A stretch of 64,000 nt of DNA, from the NCBI RefSeq assembly GCF_004135935.1, contig NZ_CP025086.1, positions 2,356,001 through 2,420,000 of the forward strand. Direction: 5' to 3'. The stretch comes from Methylovirgula ligni (lineage in GTDB: Bacteria > Pseudomonadota > Alphaproteobacteria > Rhizobiales > Beijerinckiaceae). The translations under genes and the position numbers were made by a program. Numbering within the stretch: position 1 is the stretch's first letter; each line of letters starts with the position of its first letter. Shown here piece after piece: positions 35,460 through 43,456 of this stretch. The notes under the pieces are model-generated. The model did no database searches, was not told where the DNA came from, and was given only the letters and a program-made list of their open reading frames with translations.

Positions 35460-36187
35460 CAGGACCGCGCCGCGCCGAGGAGAAATTCGCGATTGCCGTC
35501 GCCGCCAGCGATCGGCGAGGGGATCACGCCGGAGACTTGCCAGCCGGCCGTGCGACATAAGTCCGCGATCTCGTCGCAGGCGCGCGCCCGCGCGGCTTCG
35601 TCCTTGACGAGGCCTTTGACGACGAAAGCCGGGCCGGCCTCGAATTGCGGCTTGATGAGGCAGACGAGCTTTGCAGCGCGTGCAACGACACTAAAAACAT
35701 GCGGCAGAACAAGCTTCAACGAGATGAAGCTCAGATCGCAGGTGATGAAATTCGGCGGCTCACGGAAATCGGCGCAAGTCAGCTTTCGGGCATCAAGTCC
35801 TTCCCGCGCGGCGACGCGCGAATCGGCGCGCAACCGGTCATGCAATTGGCCGTGGCCGACATCGACGGCATAGACCTTTGCCGCGCCGCGCGTCAGCAGC
35901 ACCTCGGTAAAGCCGCCGGTCGAGGCGCCGAGATCGAGACAGACGGCGCCTTTGGGCTCGAAGCCGAAAGCCTCGAGCGCGGCTTCGAGCTTGACGCCGC
36001 CGCGCGAGACCCAGGGATAAAGCGGCGTCGCCGCGATCTCGGCGGTTTCCGTGACGGGTTCCGAAGCTTTGCGCAAAATCCGGCCGTCGATCGTGACGCA
36101 GCCGGCGGCAATCGCCTCCTGCGCCTTGGCGCGGCTCGGGAACAGGCCGCGAGCGACGAGGGCGAGATCGGCACGTTGGTTGGGCAT
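35459..36187 (-). CDS. tlyA: TlyA-family 2'-O-methyltransferase
   Basis: A 242-residue protein with an N-terminal S4 RNA-binding domain (NQRADLALVARGLFPSRAKAQ) and an FtsJ/RrmJ-like methyltransferase domain (CLDLGASTGGFTEVLLTRGA, then VDVGHGQL). In other bacteria TlyA methylates ribosomal RNA cytidines; a haemolysin role was the older name. It is the first gene of a coupled RNA-modification pair. Confidence 0.92.
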   Translation of the reverse strand: MPNQRADLALVARGLFPSRAKAQEAIAAGCVTIDGRILRKASEPVTETAEIAATPLYPWVSRGGVKLEAALEAFGFEPKGAVCLDLGASTGGFTEVLLTRGAAKVYAVDVGHGQLHDRLRADSRVAAREGLDARKLTCADFREPPNFITCDLSFISLKLVLPHVFSVVARAAKLVCLIKPQFEAGPAFVVKGLVKDEAARARACDEIADLCRTAGWQVSGVIPSPIAGGDGNREFLLGAARS

Positions 36188-36226
36188 GGAGGGTTCCTAG
36201 CACCCGCCGCCCCACCTATCCAGCCG

Positions 36227-37579
36227 TCAGGCCGGAAAGCAGCGGCCGAAAGCGATGAGCAGCCGCGGTGAACCTTTCATGCGGATGCGACGCATCAGCA
36301 GGGCAAATGGGAGCCCCGCCTCCTTGCGCAGAAAGCGGAGCCAGGTCTCGCTATCTGCCGTCACGCTGAGATCGGCGTCGCCCTCGTGGCCTTGGATAAC
36401 CCGCAACTTTTTGTCGGCGATTACGACGGTCGCCTTCACCTCTTCGCGCCCCGTAAAGGTGAAATGGTAGGTCGCGTTCAAATCCTTGGCGCGCCCGCGT
36501 TGGAAGACGAGTGGCATACCACTCAGAAAGCCGCGGATTGATGTCTGGCGCGGCAGACCGCTCGCGACGCGTTTGACCGTCTTGTGCGGGAAATGGCGCG
36601 GAACATAAGCCTCGGCGTCAGAATTTTGCGCCACATAGACAGTCTCCTGTTTGGCGCGCAGCGGCTCGACAATCGCCTTATTGAAGCCGATGCGGTCAGC
36701 GAGGAAAGGTCCGATGACATCCTCGCCTGCCGGGCAGACGGAAAGGCAATAGGCCGCCTTATAATTGGCACCGAAGGAAAGGCTCTGCCACATCGAGATG
36801 GTTTCGGAATCCGAGACCTTGCGGCGATAATCCTTGGCGCTGTGCGCATCGGCCATTGTCTCGACCCAATCGCCGAAGCCGCCCATGAACTCGCGATAAT
36901 TATGCGTGTAACAAGCCTGGAAATTGAAGGCGCCGTCGGGGCTGATGGCGCCGGTCGGGCAGGCCGCGACGCAGAGCTTGCAGGACAGGCACGGATTGTA
37001 ATCGAGCGGCTGGCCGTAAGCCGAAATCTCGGTGCCGACGAGAATGGTGCCGAGCAGGATGAAATTGCCGAATTTGGGATGAATGACATTGCGATGGATA
37101 CCCATCCGGCCGAGCCCCGCCGCGACGGCAACGGGCTTGTGCGAGACGACCCACATCTTGTCGCTACCCCAGCGGTCTGCCTCCATTGGAAAGCCGACCG
37201 GAGCGCCGTTGCGGGCGACGATACCCAAATCCTGAAGCACCGAAACGATGTGACGCGCGGTATCATTGATCTCATCGCCGCTGCGGTGAAACTCAACATT
37301 GGCGATGGAGCGTGCAGGCGTCCGGATATTCTCGCGGTTCATCCGGCAGACGAAGCTGATCATGGCTTTTGTTGCCGCGAAGGCGCCGATGATTTCGGCT
37401 TTCTGCGCGGCGATGTCCGGGCTTTCGATCGCGACAAAGCCGACATCGTCTGCGCCCGCTTCGAGGCAGAGGTTCCGCAGCCAGTCAGCATCGATAACGC
37501 TGGGCGCCTCGGGCGAGGTGCCGGCGGCGGCACGGGCGCGCATCGTCTGCACGGTCGGATGTTCGGCGAACGTCGTCAT
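36227..37579 (-). CDS. 4Fe-4S protein of the QueG/RdhA-like group fused to an SCP2 domain
   Basis: A 450-residue protein. The N-terminal two thirds resemble epoxyqueuosine reductase and reductive dehalogenase proteins (LGRMGIHRNVIHPKFGNFILLG). The ferredoxin cluster is CLSCKLCVAACPTGA, and a second, shortened cluster (YCLSVCPAGED) has only CxxxCP. The C-terminal about 110 residues look like an SCP2 sterol/lipid-carrier domain (YHFTFTGREEVKATVVIADKK, DADLSVTADSETWLRFLRKE). This fusion is not standard QueG. It suggests reduction of a lipophilic substrate, but the reaction is unknown. Confidence 0.8.
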   Translation of the reverse strand: MTTFAEHPTVQTMRARAAAGTSPEAPSVIDADWLRNLCLEAGADDVGFVAIESPDIAAQKAEIIGAFAATKAMISFVCRMNRENIRTPARSIANVEFHRSGDEINDTARHIVSVLQDLGIVARNGAPVGFPMEADRWGSDKMWVVSHKPVAVAAGLGRMGIHRNVIHPKFGNFILLGTILVGTEISAYGQPLDYNPCLSCKLCVAACPTGAISPDGAFNFQACYTHNYREFMGGFGDWVETMADAHSAKDYRRKVSDSETISMWQSLSFGANYKAAYCLSVCPAGEDVIGPFLADRIGFNKAIVEPLRAKQETVYVAQNSDAEAYVPRHFPHKTVKRVASGLPRQTSIRGFLSGMPLVFQRGRAKDLNATYHFTFTGREEVKATVVIADKKLRVIQGHEGDADLSVTADSETWLRFLRKEAGLPFALLMRRIRMKGSPRLLIAFGRCFPA

Positions 37580-37608
37580 AGTGCGCCTCCGGAATGAAGT
37601 TGTCTTCG

Positions 37609-38235
37609 TTACGCCCTGGCCGTGACACGCTTCGTTTTGCGTTCGATCCCCGAGCCACGACGTAGCAGGTCGAACGCCATGATGTGGCTCGCGCCGGAAA
37701 TGCCGACGCCGTAGAGCACTATCAGTGCCATGGGCAGCGTTTGGATGGCGGACATGCGGGGATCGTTGAGAAGGAAGAAGGTCAGTCCCGTGCCCACCGC
37801 CAGGACAAAATCAGCGAACCCAAAGATGTGGAAGGCTAAGTACCGGTTGCGACTCTCGGGCAGCAGCAAAACGCCTAGGGCCAGAAACCCCGCGATAAAG
37901 TCCCCCCAGCCGGCATTCTGAACAAAGGTTTCCGGCAGGAGGTTATGCGCCCCGTACCAGAAAAAAAGCAGCGCGGCTCCAATGCGCCAGATATGAAACG
38001 CCGTTAACGGCCGCAGCCCGATGGCTTCGATGTACGCGCGGAAACCATCGGATATCGCGTAGACAATAATGGGCACCACGATGCCCAGAGCAATAATGGG
38101 AGCGAGCAACAGCGGGGGCAGGGCACGATAGACTCCCGTCTCGGCCGCAATGGCGACGGCCAAGCCTCAGATGCCGAGCACTACAAGCAAGACACGCGTC
38201 CCGCGGCGCTTGCGAACTTCAAGTTCCTGATTCAT
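37609..38235 (-). pseudogene. Multi-pass membrane protein gene interrupted by an in-frame TGA
   Basis: The ATG at 38235 has a perfect GGAGGTG ribosome-binding site. The frame reads MNQELEVRKRRGTRVLLVVLGI and then a TGA at 38169-38167 (codon 23), inside the first membrane helix. It then stays open for 185 codons to 37609 with five more helices. The intact product would be a membrane protein of about 208 residues; no named family is recognised. Translation could restart at a TTG at 38163, but no Shine-Dalgarno site precedes it. The promoter carries a palindromic operator (38251-38266) and faces the marR-type gene. Confidence 0.75.
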
Positions 38236-38250
38236 GATTCACCTCCATTT

Positions 38251-38266
38251 ATCTGTAACTACAGAT
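38251..38266. promoter_or_regulatory. Palindromic operator 1 (ATCTGTA-AC-TACAGAT)
   Basis: A perfect 7-bp inverted repeat with a 2-base centre, 15 bases upstream of the membrane-gene start codon. It shares the CTGTA/TACAG half-site with operator 2 at 38360. Confidence 0.7.
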
Positions 38267-38359
38267 ATCGAAATGCAGGGCGGCCTCAGACTAAGGCGAC
38301 TTCAACAGCGCCCGCTTTCTATGAAAGCCGTCACTGCGCATCTCAAGGAACGATATTAA

Positions 38360-38371
38360 CTGTATATACAG
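38360..38371. promoter_or_regulatory. Palindromic operator 2 (CTGTATATACAG)
   Basis: A perfect 12-bp palindrome midway between the two divergent genes. Confidence 0.65.
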
Positions 38372-38435
38372 CTAATATATCCGGAGTCAAGCGCGAGGGC
38401 CTATGCGCGGTGTCGCGTTAGCTTTGCTGCAATTG

Positions 38436-38447
38436 CTGCATATGCAG
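38436..38447. promoter_or_regulatory. Palindromic operator 3 (CTGCATATGCAG)
   Basis: A perfect 12-bp palindrome that differs from operator 2 by one base pair in each half. It lies 24 bases before the first possible start of the marR-type gene, a position suited to autorepression. Confidence 0.65.
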
Positions 38448-38471
38448 TGATATGTTCGAGCTTAAAGAAAA

Positions 38472-38942
38472 ATGGTAAGATCGGAATGGATCATGAGTAA
38501 ATCACTGGCCGCCCGAGAAATCGCCAATTGTACCTGCTTGCGCTTGCGCAAGACGGCGCGCCGCGTCACGCAAATATATGACCGAATGCTGGAGCCGGCG
38601 GGGCTGACTCTCACGCAATTCAGCCTTCTCGCGCATCTCTACGCGGGGGATGAACTCTCGGTCGGCGATTTGGCGGAGGCGTTGGACACGGATCCCACGA
38701 CCCTGACGCGTAACCTGAAACCGCTGATCGAACGTCAGCTTGTGAGTGTCAACCAGGACGAAGACGATCGGCGCCGCCGCGCAATTGTGCTCACGGCGAC
38801 GGGGAGAGCCTTATTGCCCGTTGCTTACCCCTTGTGGCGCAAGGCACAAACCCATCTGGCGCGTCTACTCGGCGAGAGTGAGACTGCCCGGCTCAATAAG
38901 GCACTCGATCGTTCGCTGGGCAAATTAACAGACACGACATGA
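38472..38942 (+). CDS. MarR-family transcriptional regulator
   Basis: A 156-residue winged-helix regulator: CTCLRLRKTARRVTQIYDRML, recognition region LSVGDLAEALDTDPTTLTRNLKPL and wing DEDDRRRRAIVLT. An internal ATG at 38493 is an alternative start. MarR proteins bind palindromes as dimers and are released by small ligands, often phenolic or oxidative. The three palindromes between this gene and the divergent membrane gene are its likely targets. The paired cysteine in ANCTC could sense oxidants; that is inference. Confidence 0.93.
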   Translation: MVRSEWIMSKSLAAREIANCTCLRLRKTARRVTQIYDRMLEPAGLTLTQFSLLAHLYAGDELSVGDLAEALDTDPTTLTRNLKPLIERQLVSVNQDEDDRRRRAIVLTATGRALLPVAYPLWRKAQTHLARLLGESETARLNKALDRSLGKLTDTT

Positions 38943-39035
38943 TAATTTGACACGCCGGCGGCGTAATCGCAGCGTTGACGTGGCCGCACTTTTGCGGCTT
39001 GCTGCGCCACCCAATTCACCCGGTATGGAAGACCC

Positions 39036-39362
39036 ATGCTCCTGATCGTCGGTACAATACGAATTGCGCCCGAGCGTCTGGCCGAGGCAAGACCCGCCAT
39101 GCGGAAAGTGATCGCGGCGAGCCGGAAAGAGGCAGGGTGCCTCGAATATGCCTATGCCGAGGACATTCAGGACCCCGGCCTCATTCACATCACCGAGCGA
39201 TGGGCGAGCCAGGCGGCCTTCGACGACCATTTCGTCTCCGGCCACATCGCCGAATGGTGCGGCGCGTGGAAGAACCTCGGTATCTTTGAACGCAAACTGT
39301 CGATTTATGAGGTTGGCGAGCCGCAGGCGATTCCGCTGCGCGCGCAGGTCAAGATTGCCTGA
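39036..39362 (+). CDS. ABM-domain monooxygenase-like protein
   Basis: A 108-residue dimeric alpha-beta barrel protein of the antibiotic-biosynthesis-monooxygenase (ABM, YgiN-like) group: VGTIRIAPERLAEARPAMRKV, EAGCLEYAYAED, ITERWASQAAFDDHFVSGH. Members act as cofactor-free quinol oxygenases or stress proteins. It lies 93 bases after the MarR gene on the same strand and may belong to its regulon. Confidence 0.88.
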   Translation: MLLIVGTIRIAPERLAEARPAMRKVIAASRKEAGCLEYAYAEDIQDPGLIHITERWASQAAFDDHFVSGHIAEWCGAWKNLGIFERKLSIYEVGEPQAIPLRAQVKIA

Positions 39363-39395
39363 TATTTATTCGTGTGGTTGGACGTACGCGCGGCG

Positions 39396-40367
39396 TCAGG
39401 ATCGCGTGGGGCGCTGAACGACGTTCGTCCAAAGACGGCGAAGACTTTCGACTCCGCCCGCCGTGGAGCTCCAGAGCGTCGTGTCGCTGACGAAAAGAGT
39501 GCCCGCGAAGACGCCCGGCCGCGACTGGAGAAGCGCGTCGAATTTCGAATGTCCGCTTTGGACAAAGGCATGCGGTGGCGCGGACAGATCGATCGGCTGC
39601 CGCGCCAGCACGTCCAGCTTGGAAACCGCGTCCCCGAGCCGTTCCAGATGCGGCAGGTGCGGATGCAGATTGAACGTCGGGACGCCCTCCAGGATGTTCA
39701 GCCGGTCGCGGTCCGGTTCGATCTCGATTGGCGCCGGCGACCCGTCCGGATTTTTGGCCGGGCGCAAACCGAACTGATTTTCGACGGGTACTCCGAGCCC
39801 CGCCAGAAGCGAGCGGGCGAGTCCGCCAAAGCGCTGCTCGGGCGGAATGGTCGGATCGCCGTGGTGATAAAAATCTTCTTCCTGAAGCCGCACAGTCTCG
39901 GCATGGGATGCGTGCTCAGCATGGCCGATGTCGTGATGCGGGCAGATGAAGACGAGATGGTCGGGGTCGTCGAGGAATGATTTCACCGCGCCGATTTCGG
40001 CGGCGCTCGCTTGCTGTCCGGTTCGCAATGAATCGAAGCTGATGACGATGAGCGTATCGATCTCGCTCAGCAGAATATCGTCGAGCGGCTTTTCCGCTCC
40101 GTCGTCGCCGACGCGCTCGATCTCGACCGGGCGATGCCCTGTCTGTGCGGCGGTCTGCTCGACAAAAGCCGCGAAGTTCAGCTTCATGACATGATCGAGA
40201 AAACCCGCGATGCCTTGATCGAACCCGGTCTCTTCTTCGAACCGGGGATAGAGCATCCGCCGCAGCTCGAAGAGAGCCGGAAAGCGGTTTTCAATGACGG
40301 AAAGCGGCGCGCTGGTTTCTGCCGGTCTGCTCCAAGCGTAATATAACGCGACCCTCCGACCCGTCAT
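39396..40367 (-). CDS. Uncharacterised 323-residue soluble protein
   Basis: No signal peptide or membrane helix is seen. It starts MTGRRVALYYAWSRPAET with an AGGAAG site upstream. It contains a Rossmann-like stretch (LLSEIDTLIVISFDSLRTGQ, then DHLVFICPHHDIGHAEHASH) rich in histidines, and FVQSGHSKFDALLQSRPG. The HHDIGHAEHASH cluster could bind metal. I do not recognise the family. It is on the same strand as, and upstream of, dxs but need not be related. Confidence 0.65.
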   Translation of the reverse strand: MTGRRVALYYAWSRPAETSAPLSVIENRFPALFELRRMLYPRFEEETGFDQGIAGFLDHVMKLNFAAFVEQTAAQTGHRPVEIERVGDDGAEKPLDDILLSEIDTLIVISFDSLRTGQQASAAEIGAVKSFLDDPDHLVFICPHHDIGHAEHASHAETVRLQEEDFYHHGDPTIPPEQRFGGLARSLLAGLGVPVENQFGLRPAKNPDGSPAPIEIEPDRDRLNILEGVPTFNLHPHLPHLERLGDAVSKLDVLARQPIDLSAPPHAFVQSGHSKFDALLQSRPGVFAGTLFVSDTTLWSSTAGGVESLRRLWTNVVQRPTRS

Positions 40368-40474
40368 CTTCGGTCTTCCTTTCCTGACGCTTCAGCGACG
40401 ATGCGCCGCCAAAGCTACAGGCCGTTACGGCCGCGCTGGGCGCGGCCGTGATGCGAGGGGACGTATCGCGTGGA

Positions 40475-42406
40475 TCAGGCGATCAGCGCCCGTGCGGCCT
40501 CGTCCTCGCGACCGAGCGTCTCGAGCACCTTGGCGACAATGCCCTTCGCGTCGAGATGTGACTCGGCATACAGCTTCTCGGGCTTGTCGTGGTCGAGGAA
40601 GATATCCGGCAGCACCATCGAGCGCAGCTTGAGCGGCCGGCGGCCGTCAAGCAGACCTTTTTCCAGCAGCGCCTGCGTCACGAACGAGCCGAAGCCGCCG
40701 ACCGAGCCTTCCTCAACCGTGATGAGAACCTCATGGTTGCGGGCGAGGCGGCTGACGAGATCGACATCGAGCGGTTTGGCGAAACGCGCATCGGCCACCG
40801 TGGTCGAGATGCCGTAGGCGGCGAGGTCTTCGGCCGCTTTCAGCGCCTCCGCGAGCCGGGTGCCGAGCGATAGGATCGCCACCTTGTTGCCCTCGCGCAG
40901 GATACGGCCTTTGCCCAAGGTCAGAACTTCGGGGTGCTCGGGCAGTTCGATGCCGACGCCTTCGCCGCGCGGAAAGCGGAAGGCGATCGGCCCCTCGCTA
41001 TAGGCGACTGCCGTGTGCACCATATGCACGAGTTCGGCCTCGTCGGCGGCTGCCATGACCACCATGCCCGGCAGGATGCCGAGATAGGAGACATCAAAGG
41101 AGCCGGCATGGGTCGCGCCATCGGCGCCGACCAGACCGGCGCGGTCGACGGCGAAGCGCACCGGCAGCTTCTGGATCGCGACGTCATGGACGACCTGGTC
41201 ATAGGCGCGCTGCAGGAAGGTCGAATAGATCGCGCAGAATGGCTTAAACCCTTCGCTCGCGAGGCCCGCGGCGAAGGTCACCGCATGTTGCTCGGCGATG
41301 CCGACATCGAAAGTCCGGTCAGGGAAAGCCTTCTCGAACACGTCAAGGCCGGTACCGGACGGCATGGCGGCGGTGATGGCGACGATCTTGTCGTCCTGCT
41401 GCGCCTCCTTCACCAGCGCGTCGGCGAAGACGCGGGTATAGGTCGGCGCATTGGCCTTGGGCTTCACCTGCGTGCCGGTCAGCACGTCGAACGTATTGAC
41501 GGCGTGGTGCTTGTCCTTGGCGGCCTCGGCCGGGCCATAGCCCTTGCCCTTCTGCGTCACGACATGAACGAGAACCGGGCCACGGCCTTCCATGTCGCGG
41601 ACGTTCTTCAGGATCGGCAAAAGCTGATCGAGGTTATGGCCGTCGATCGGCCCGACATAATAGATGCCGAGTTCCTCGAACATCGTCCCGCCCGCCCAGA
41701 AATTCCGTGCGAATTCCTCGGTCTTGCGGGCGCGGTCGTAGATGAACTTGGGCAGATGACGGCCGAGCTGCTTGGCCGCCTCGCGCACGGTGCGATAGGT
41801 GCCGCCGGAGACGAGCCGGGCGAGATAGGACGAGAGCGCGCCGGCGGGCGGGGCAATCGACATCTCGTTGTCGTTGAGGATGATGATGAGGCGCGAATGC
41901 ATCGCGCCGGCATTGTTCATCGCCTCATAGGCCATGCCGGCCGACATGGCGCCATCGCCGATGACGGCCACGACATTCGTCGGCTTGTCGGCGAGCGTCG
42001 CGGCGACGGCCATGCCGAGGCCGGCCGAAATCGAGGTCGAGGAATGGCCTGCGCCGAACGGATCGTAGGGGCTTTCCGCGCGCTTGGTGAAGCCGGACAG
42101 GCCCTCGCCCTTGCGCAGGGTGCGGATGCGATCGCGGCGCTCGGTCAGGATCTTGTGCGGATAGGCCTGATGGCCGACATCCCAGATGATCCGGTCGTCC
42201 GGCGTATTGAAGACATAGTGCAGGGCGACGGTCAGCTCGATGACGCCGAGGCCGGCGCCGAGGTGGCCGCCGGTCACGGAAACGGCGTCGATCGTCTCGG
42301 TGCGTAATTCCTGCGCAACCTGGGCAAGGTCGGATTCGGGAAGTCGCCGCAAATCGGCCGGCGACTGGATCGCGTCCAGCAGCGGAGTCTTCGTGGGTGT
42401 CGTCAC
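40475..42406 (-). CDS. dxs: 1-deoxy-D-xylulose-5-phosphate synthase
   Basis: A 643-residue thiamine-diphosphate enzyme that condenses pyruvate and glyceraldehyde 3-phosphate, the first step of the MEP isoprenoid pathway. Key regions are [15 protein letters not shown], the ThDP site [18 protein letters not shown] and the transketolase pyrimidine domain [13 protein letters not shown]. The length is standard. ispE (49713) and a polyprenyl synthase (50723) of the same pathway lie in this window. Confidence 0.97.
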   Translation of the reverse strand: MTTPTKTPLLDAIQSPADLRRLPESDLAQVAQELRTETIDAVSVTGGHLGAGLGVIELTVALHYVFNTPDDRIIWDVGHQAYPHKILTERRDRIRTLRKGEGLSGFTKRAESPYDPFGAGHSSTSISAGLGMAVAATLADKPTNVVAVIGDGAMSAGMAYEAMNNAGAMHSRLIIILNDNEMSIAPPAGALSSYLARLVSGGTYRTVREAAKQLGRHLPKFIYDRARKTEEFARNFWAGGTMFEELGIYYVGPIDGHNLDQLLPILKNVRDMEGRGPVLVHVVTQKGKGYGPAEAAKDKHHAVNTFDVLTGTQVKPKANAPTYTRVFADALVKEAQQDDKIVAITAAMPSGTGLDVFEKAFPDRTFDVGIAEQHAVTFAAGLASEGFKPFCAIYSTFLQRAYDQVVHDVAIQKLPVRFAVDRAGLVGADGATHAGSFDVSYLGILPGMVVMAAADEAELVHMVHTAVAYSEGPIAFRFPRGEGVGIELPEHPEVLTLGKGRILREGNKVAILSLGTRLAEALKAAEDLAAYGISTTVADARFAKPLDVDLVSRLARNHEVLITVEEGSVGGFGSFVTQALLEKGLLDGRRPLKLRSMVLPDIFLDHDKPEKLYAESHLDAKGIVAKVLETLGREDEAARALIA

Positions 42407-42719
42407 AGTTACCTCATTTCGAGAATTGTCATTAGCTTAGGCGTAGCTATTCGCGGTCAGCCTGAACATATATCAAAAGGGGCGGACCCAGCAATTTTGC
42501 CGAAAAAGAAGCAATCCTCCGTCGATAACAGGATTAACGCAGGCGACGACGCACAGGCCATGCGTGAAATACGCCAGGGCAGGTGATCCAAGCTTCTTCC
42601 TTAACAAGTGTGTCTTTCAGGTTACGGATTCAAAACCTTTAGGCGTCGAAGGAATGGCTTTGGCGGCCGCGCTCTGGAAAAGTCCGCGTCGAGGCTTAAT
42701 TTGCGTATCGGAGCCGGAC
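42407..42719. other. Divergent promoter region between dxs and the HdeD gene
   Basis: About 310 bases with no supported gene. It should contain both promoters. I see no clear operator, terminator or repeat. Confidence 0.4.
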
Positions 42720-43325
42720 ATGAGTCTTCCGACAGAAACCGCACCGATTTCCAGTCTGCCGGCCGCAGCCAGCGGCTGCGTCGAGCGGCTGCGCCATCGT
42801 TGGCCTTGGTTCGTCGCTTTGGGCGTTCTCGTCGCGGCAATGGGTGTTGCCGCTCTGGCCCTGGTCGTTTCCGCCACTATCGCCTCCGTCTATATCATCG
42901 CGTTTTTCATGGTCATCGCCGGCGGCGGGGAGATCGCTTTCGCTTTCGGCGCCCGGTCCTGGACCCGGTTCTTCCTCTGGGTCATCGCCGGGCTCGCCTA
43001 TATCGTCGTTGCCGCCTTCGCGCTGGCCCAGCCCATCATGGCGGCGGCGGTGTTCACTTTGCTGCTCGGCATCGCGTTGTTCGTCACCGGGATCATCCGT
43101 ATCTATGTCGGCACGCAGCTCAATAAAGACGTCCGCGGCATTGTGATCCTGGCCGGCATCGTCACGTCCGTGGTCGGTCTCGTCGTTCTAATCGGCTGGC
43201 CGGCCAATAGTTTCGTCATTCTCGGCGTGCTTCTCGGGCTCGATCTGCTGTTCTGGGGCGGGAGCTGGATCACCCTTGGCCTGCGCATGAAGGCGCGTTT
43301 GCTGGCTCTGCCACGCCACGCCTAG
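42720..43325 (+). CDS. HdeD-family membrane protein
   Basis: A 201-residue inner-membrane protein from the ATG at 42720, with GGAG upstream; the open frame extends back to 42564 with poor sequence. Six hydrophobic helices carry the DUF308 repeat pattern (VVSATIASVYIIAFFMVIAGG, then GIALFVTGIIRIYVG and LGVLLGLDLLFWGGSW). HdeD is linked to acid resistance in enterobacteria; the function in alphaproteobacteria is not known. Confidence 0.88.
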   Translation: MSLPTETAPISSLPAAASGCVERLRHRWPWFVALGVLVAAMGVAALALVVSATIASVYIIAFFMVIAGGGEIAFAFGARSWTRFFLWVIAGLAYIVVAAFALAQPIMAAAVFTLLLGIALFVTGIIRIYVGTQLNKDVRGIVILAGIVTSVVGLVVLIGWPANSFVILGVLLGLDLLFWGGSWITLGLRMKARLLALPRHA

Positions 43326-43456
43326 AGGCTGGAGCCGCTAAGGCCGCATTTTTAATCTCGCTCTAACCAAGACGAAAATGCACGTTCCGGCGGCGCTTGC
43401 GGTGATCTATGGATCATTCGACGTGGCCGCGCGGCCGGGTCAATTCGGGGACCGTT

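Noticed and set aside
36227-37579. Plain queG assignment
   Set aside because: The second Fe-S cluster is incomplete and an SCP2-like domain is fused at the C-terminus, so a simple QueG name would mislead.
40934-42307. 457-codon plus-strand frame over dxs
   Set aside because: Antisense shadow of a complete dxs gene.
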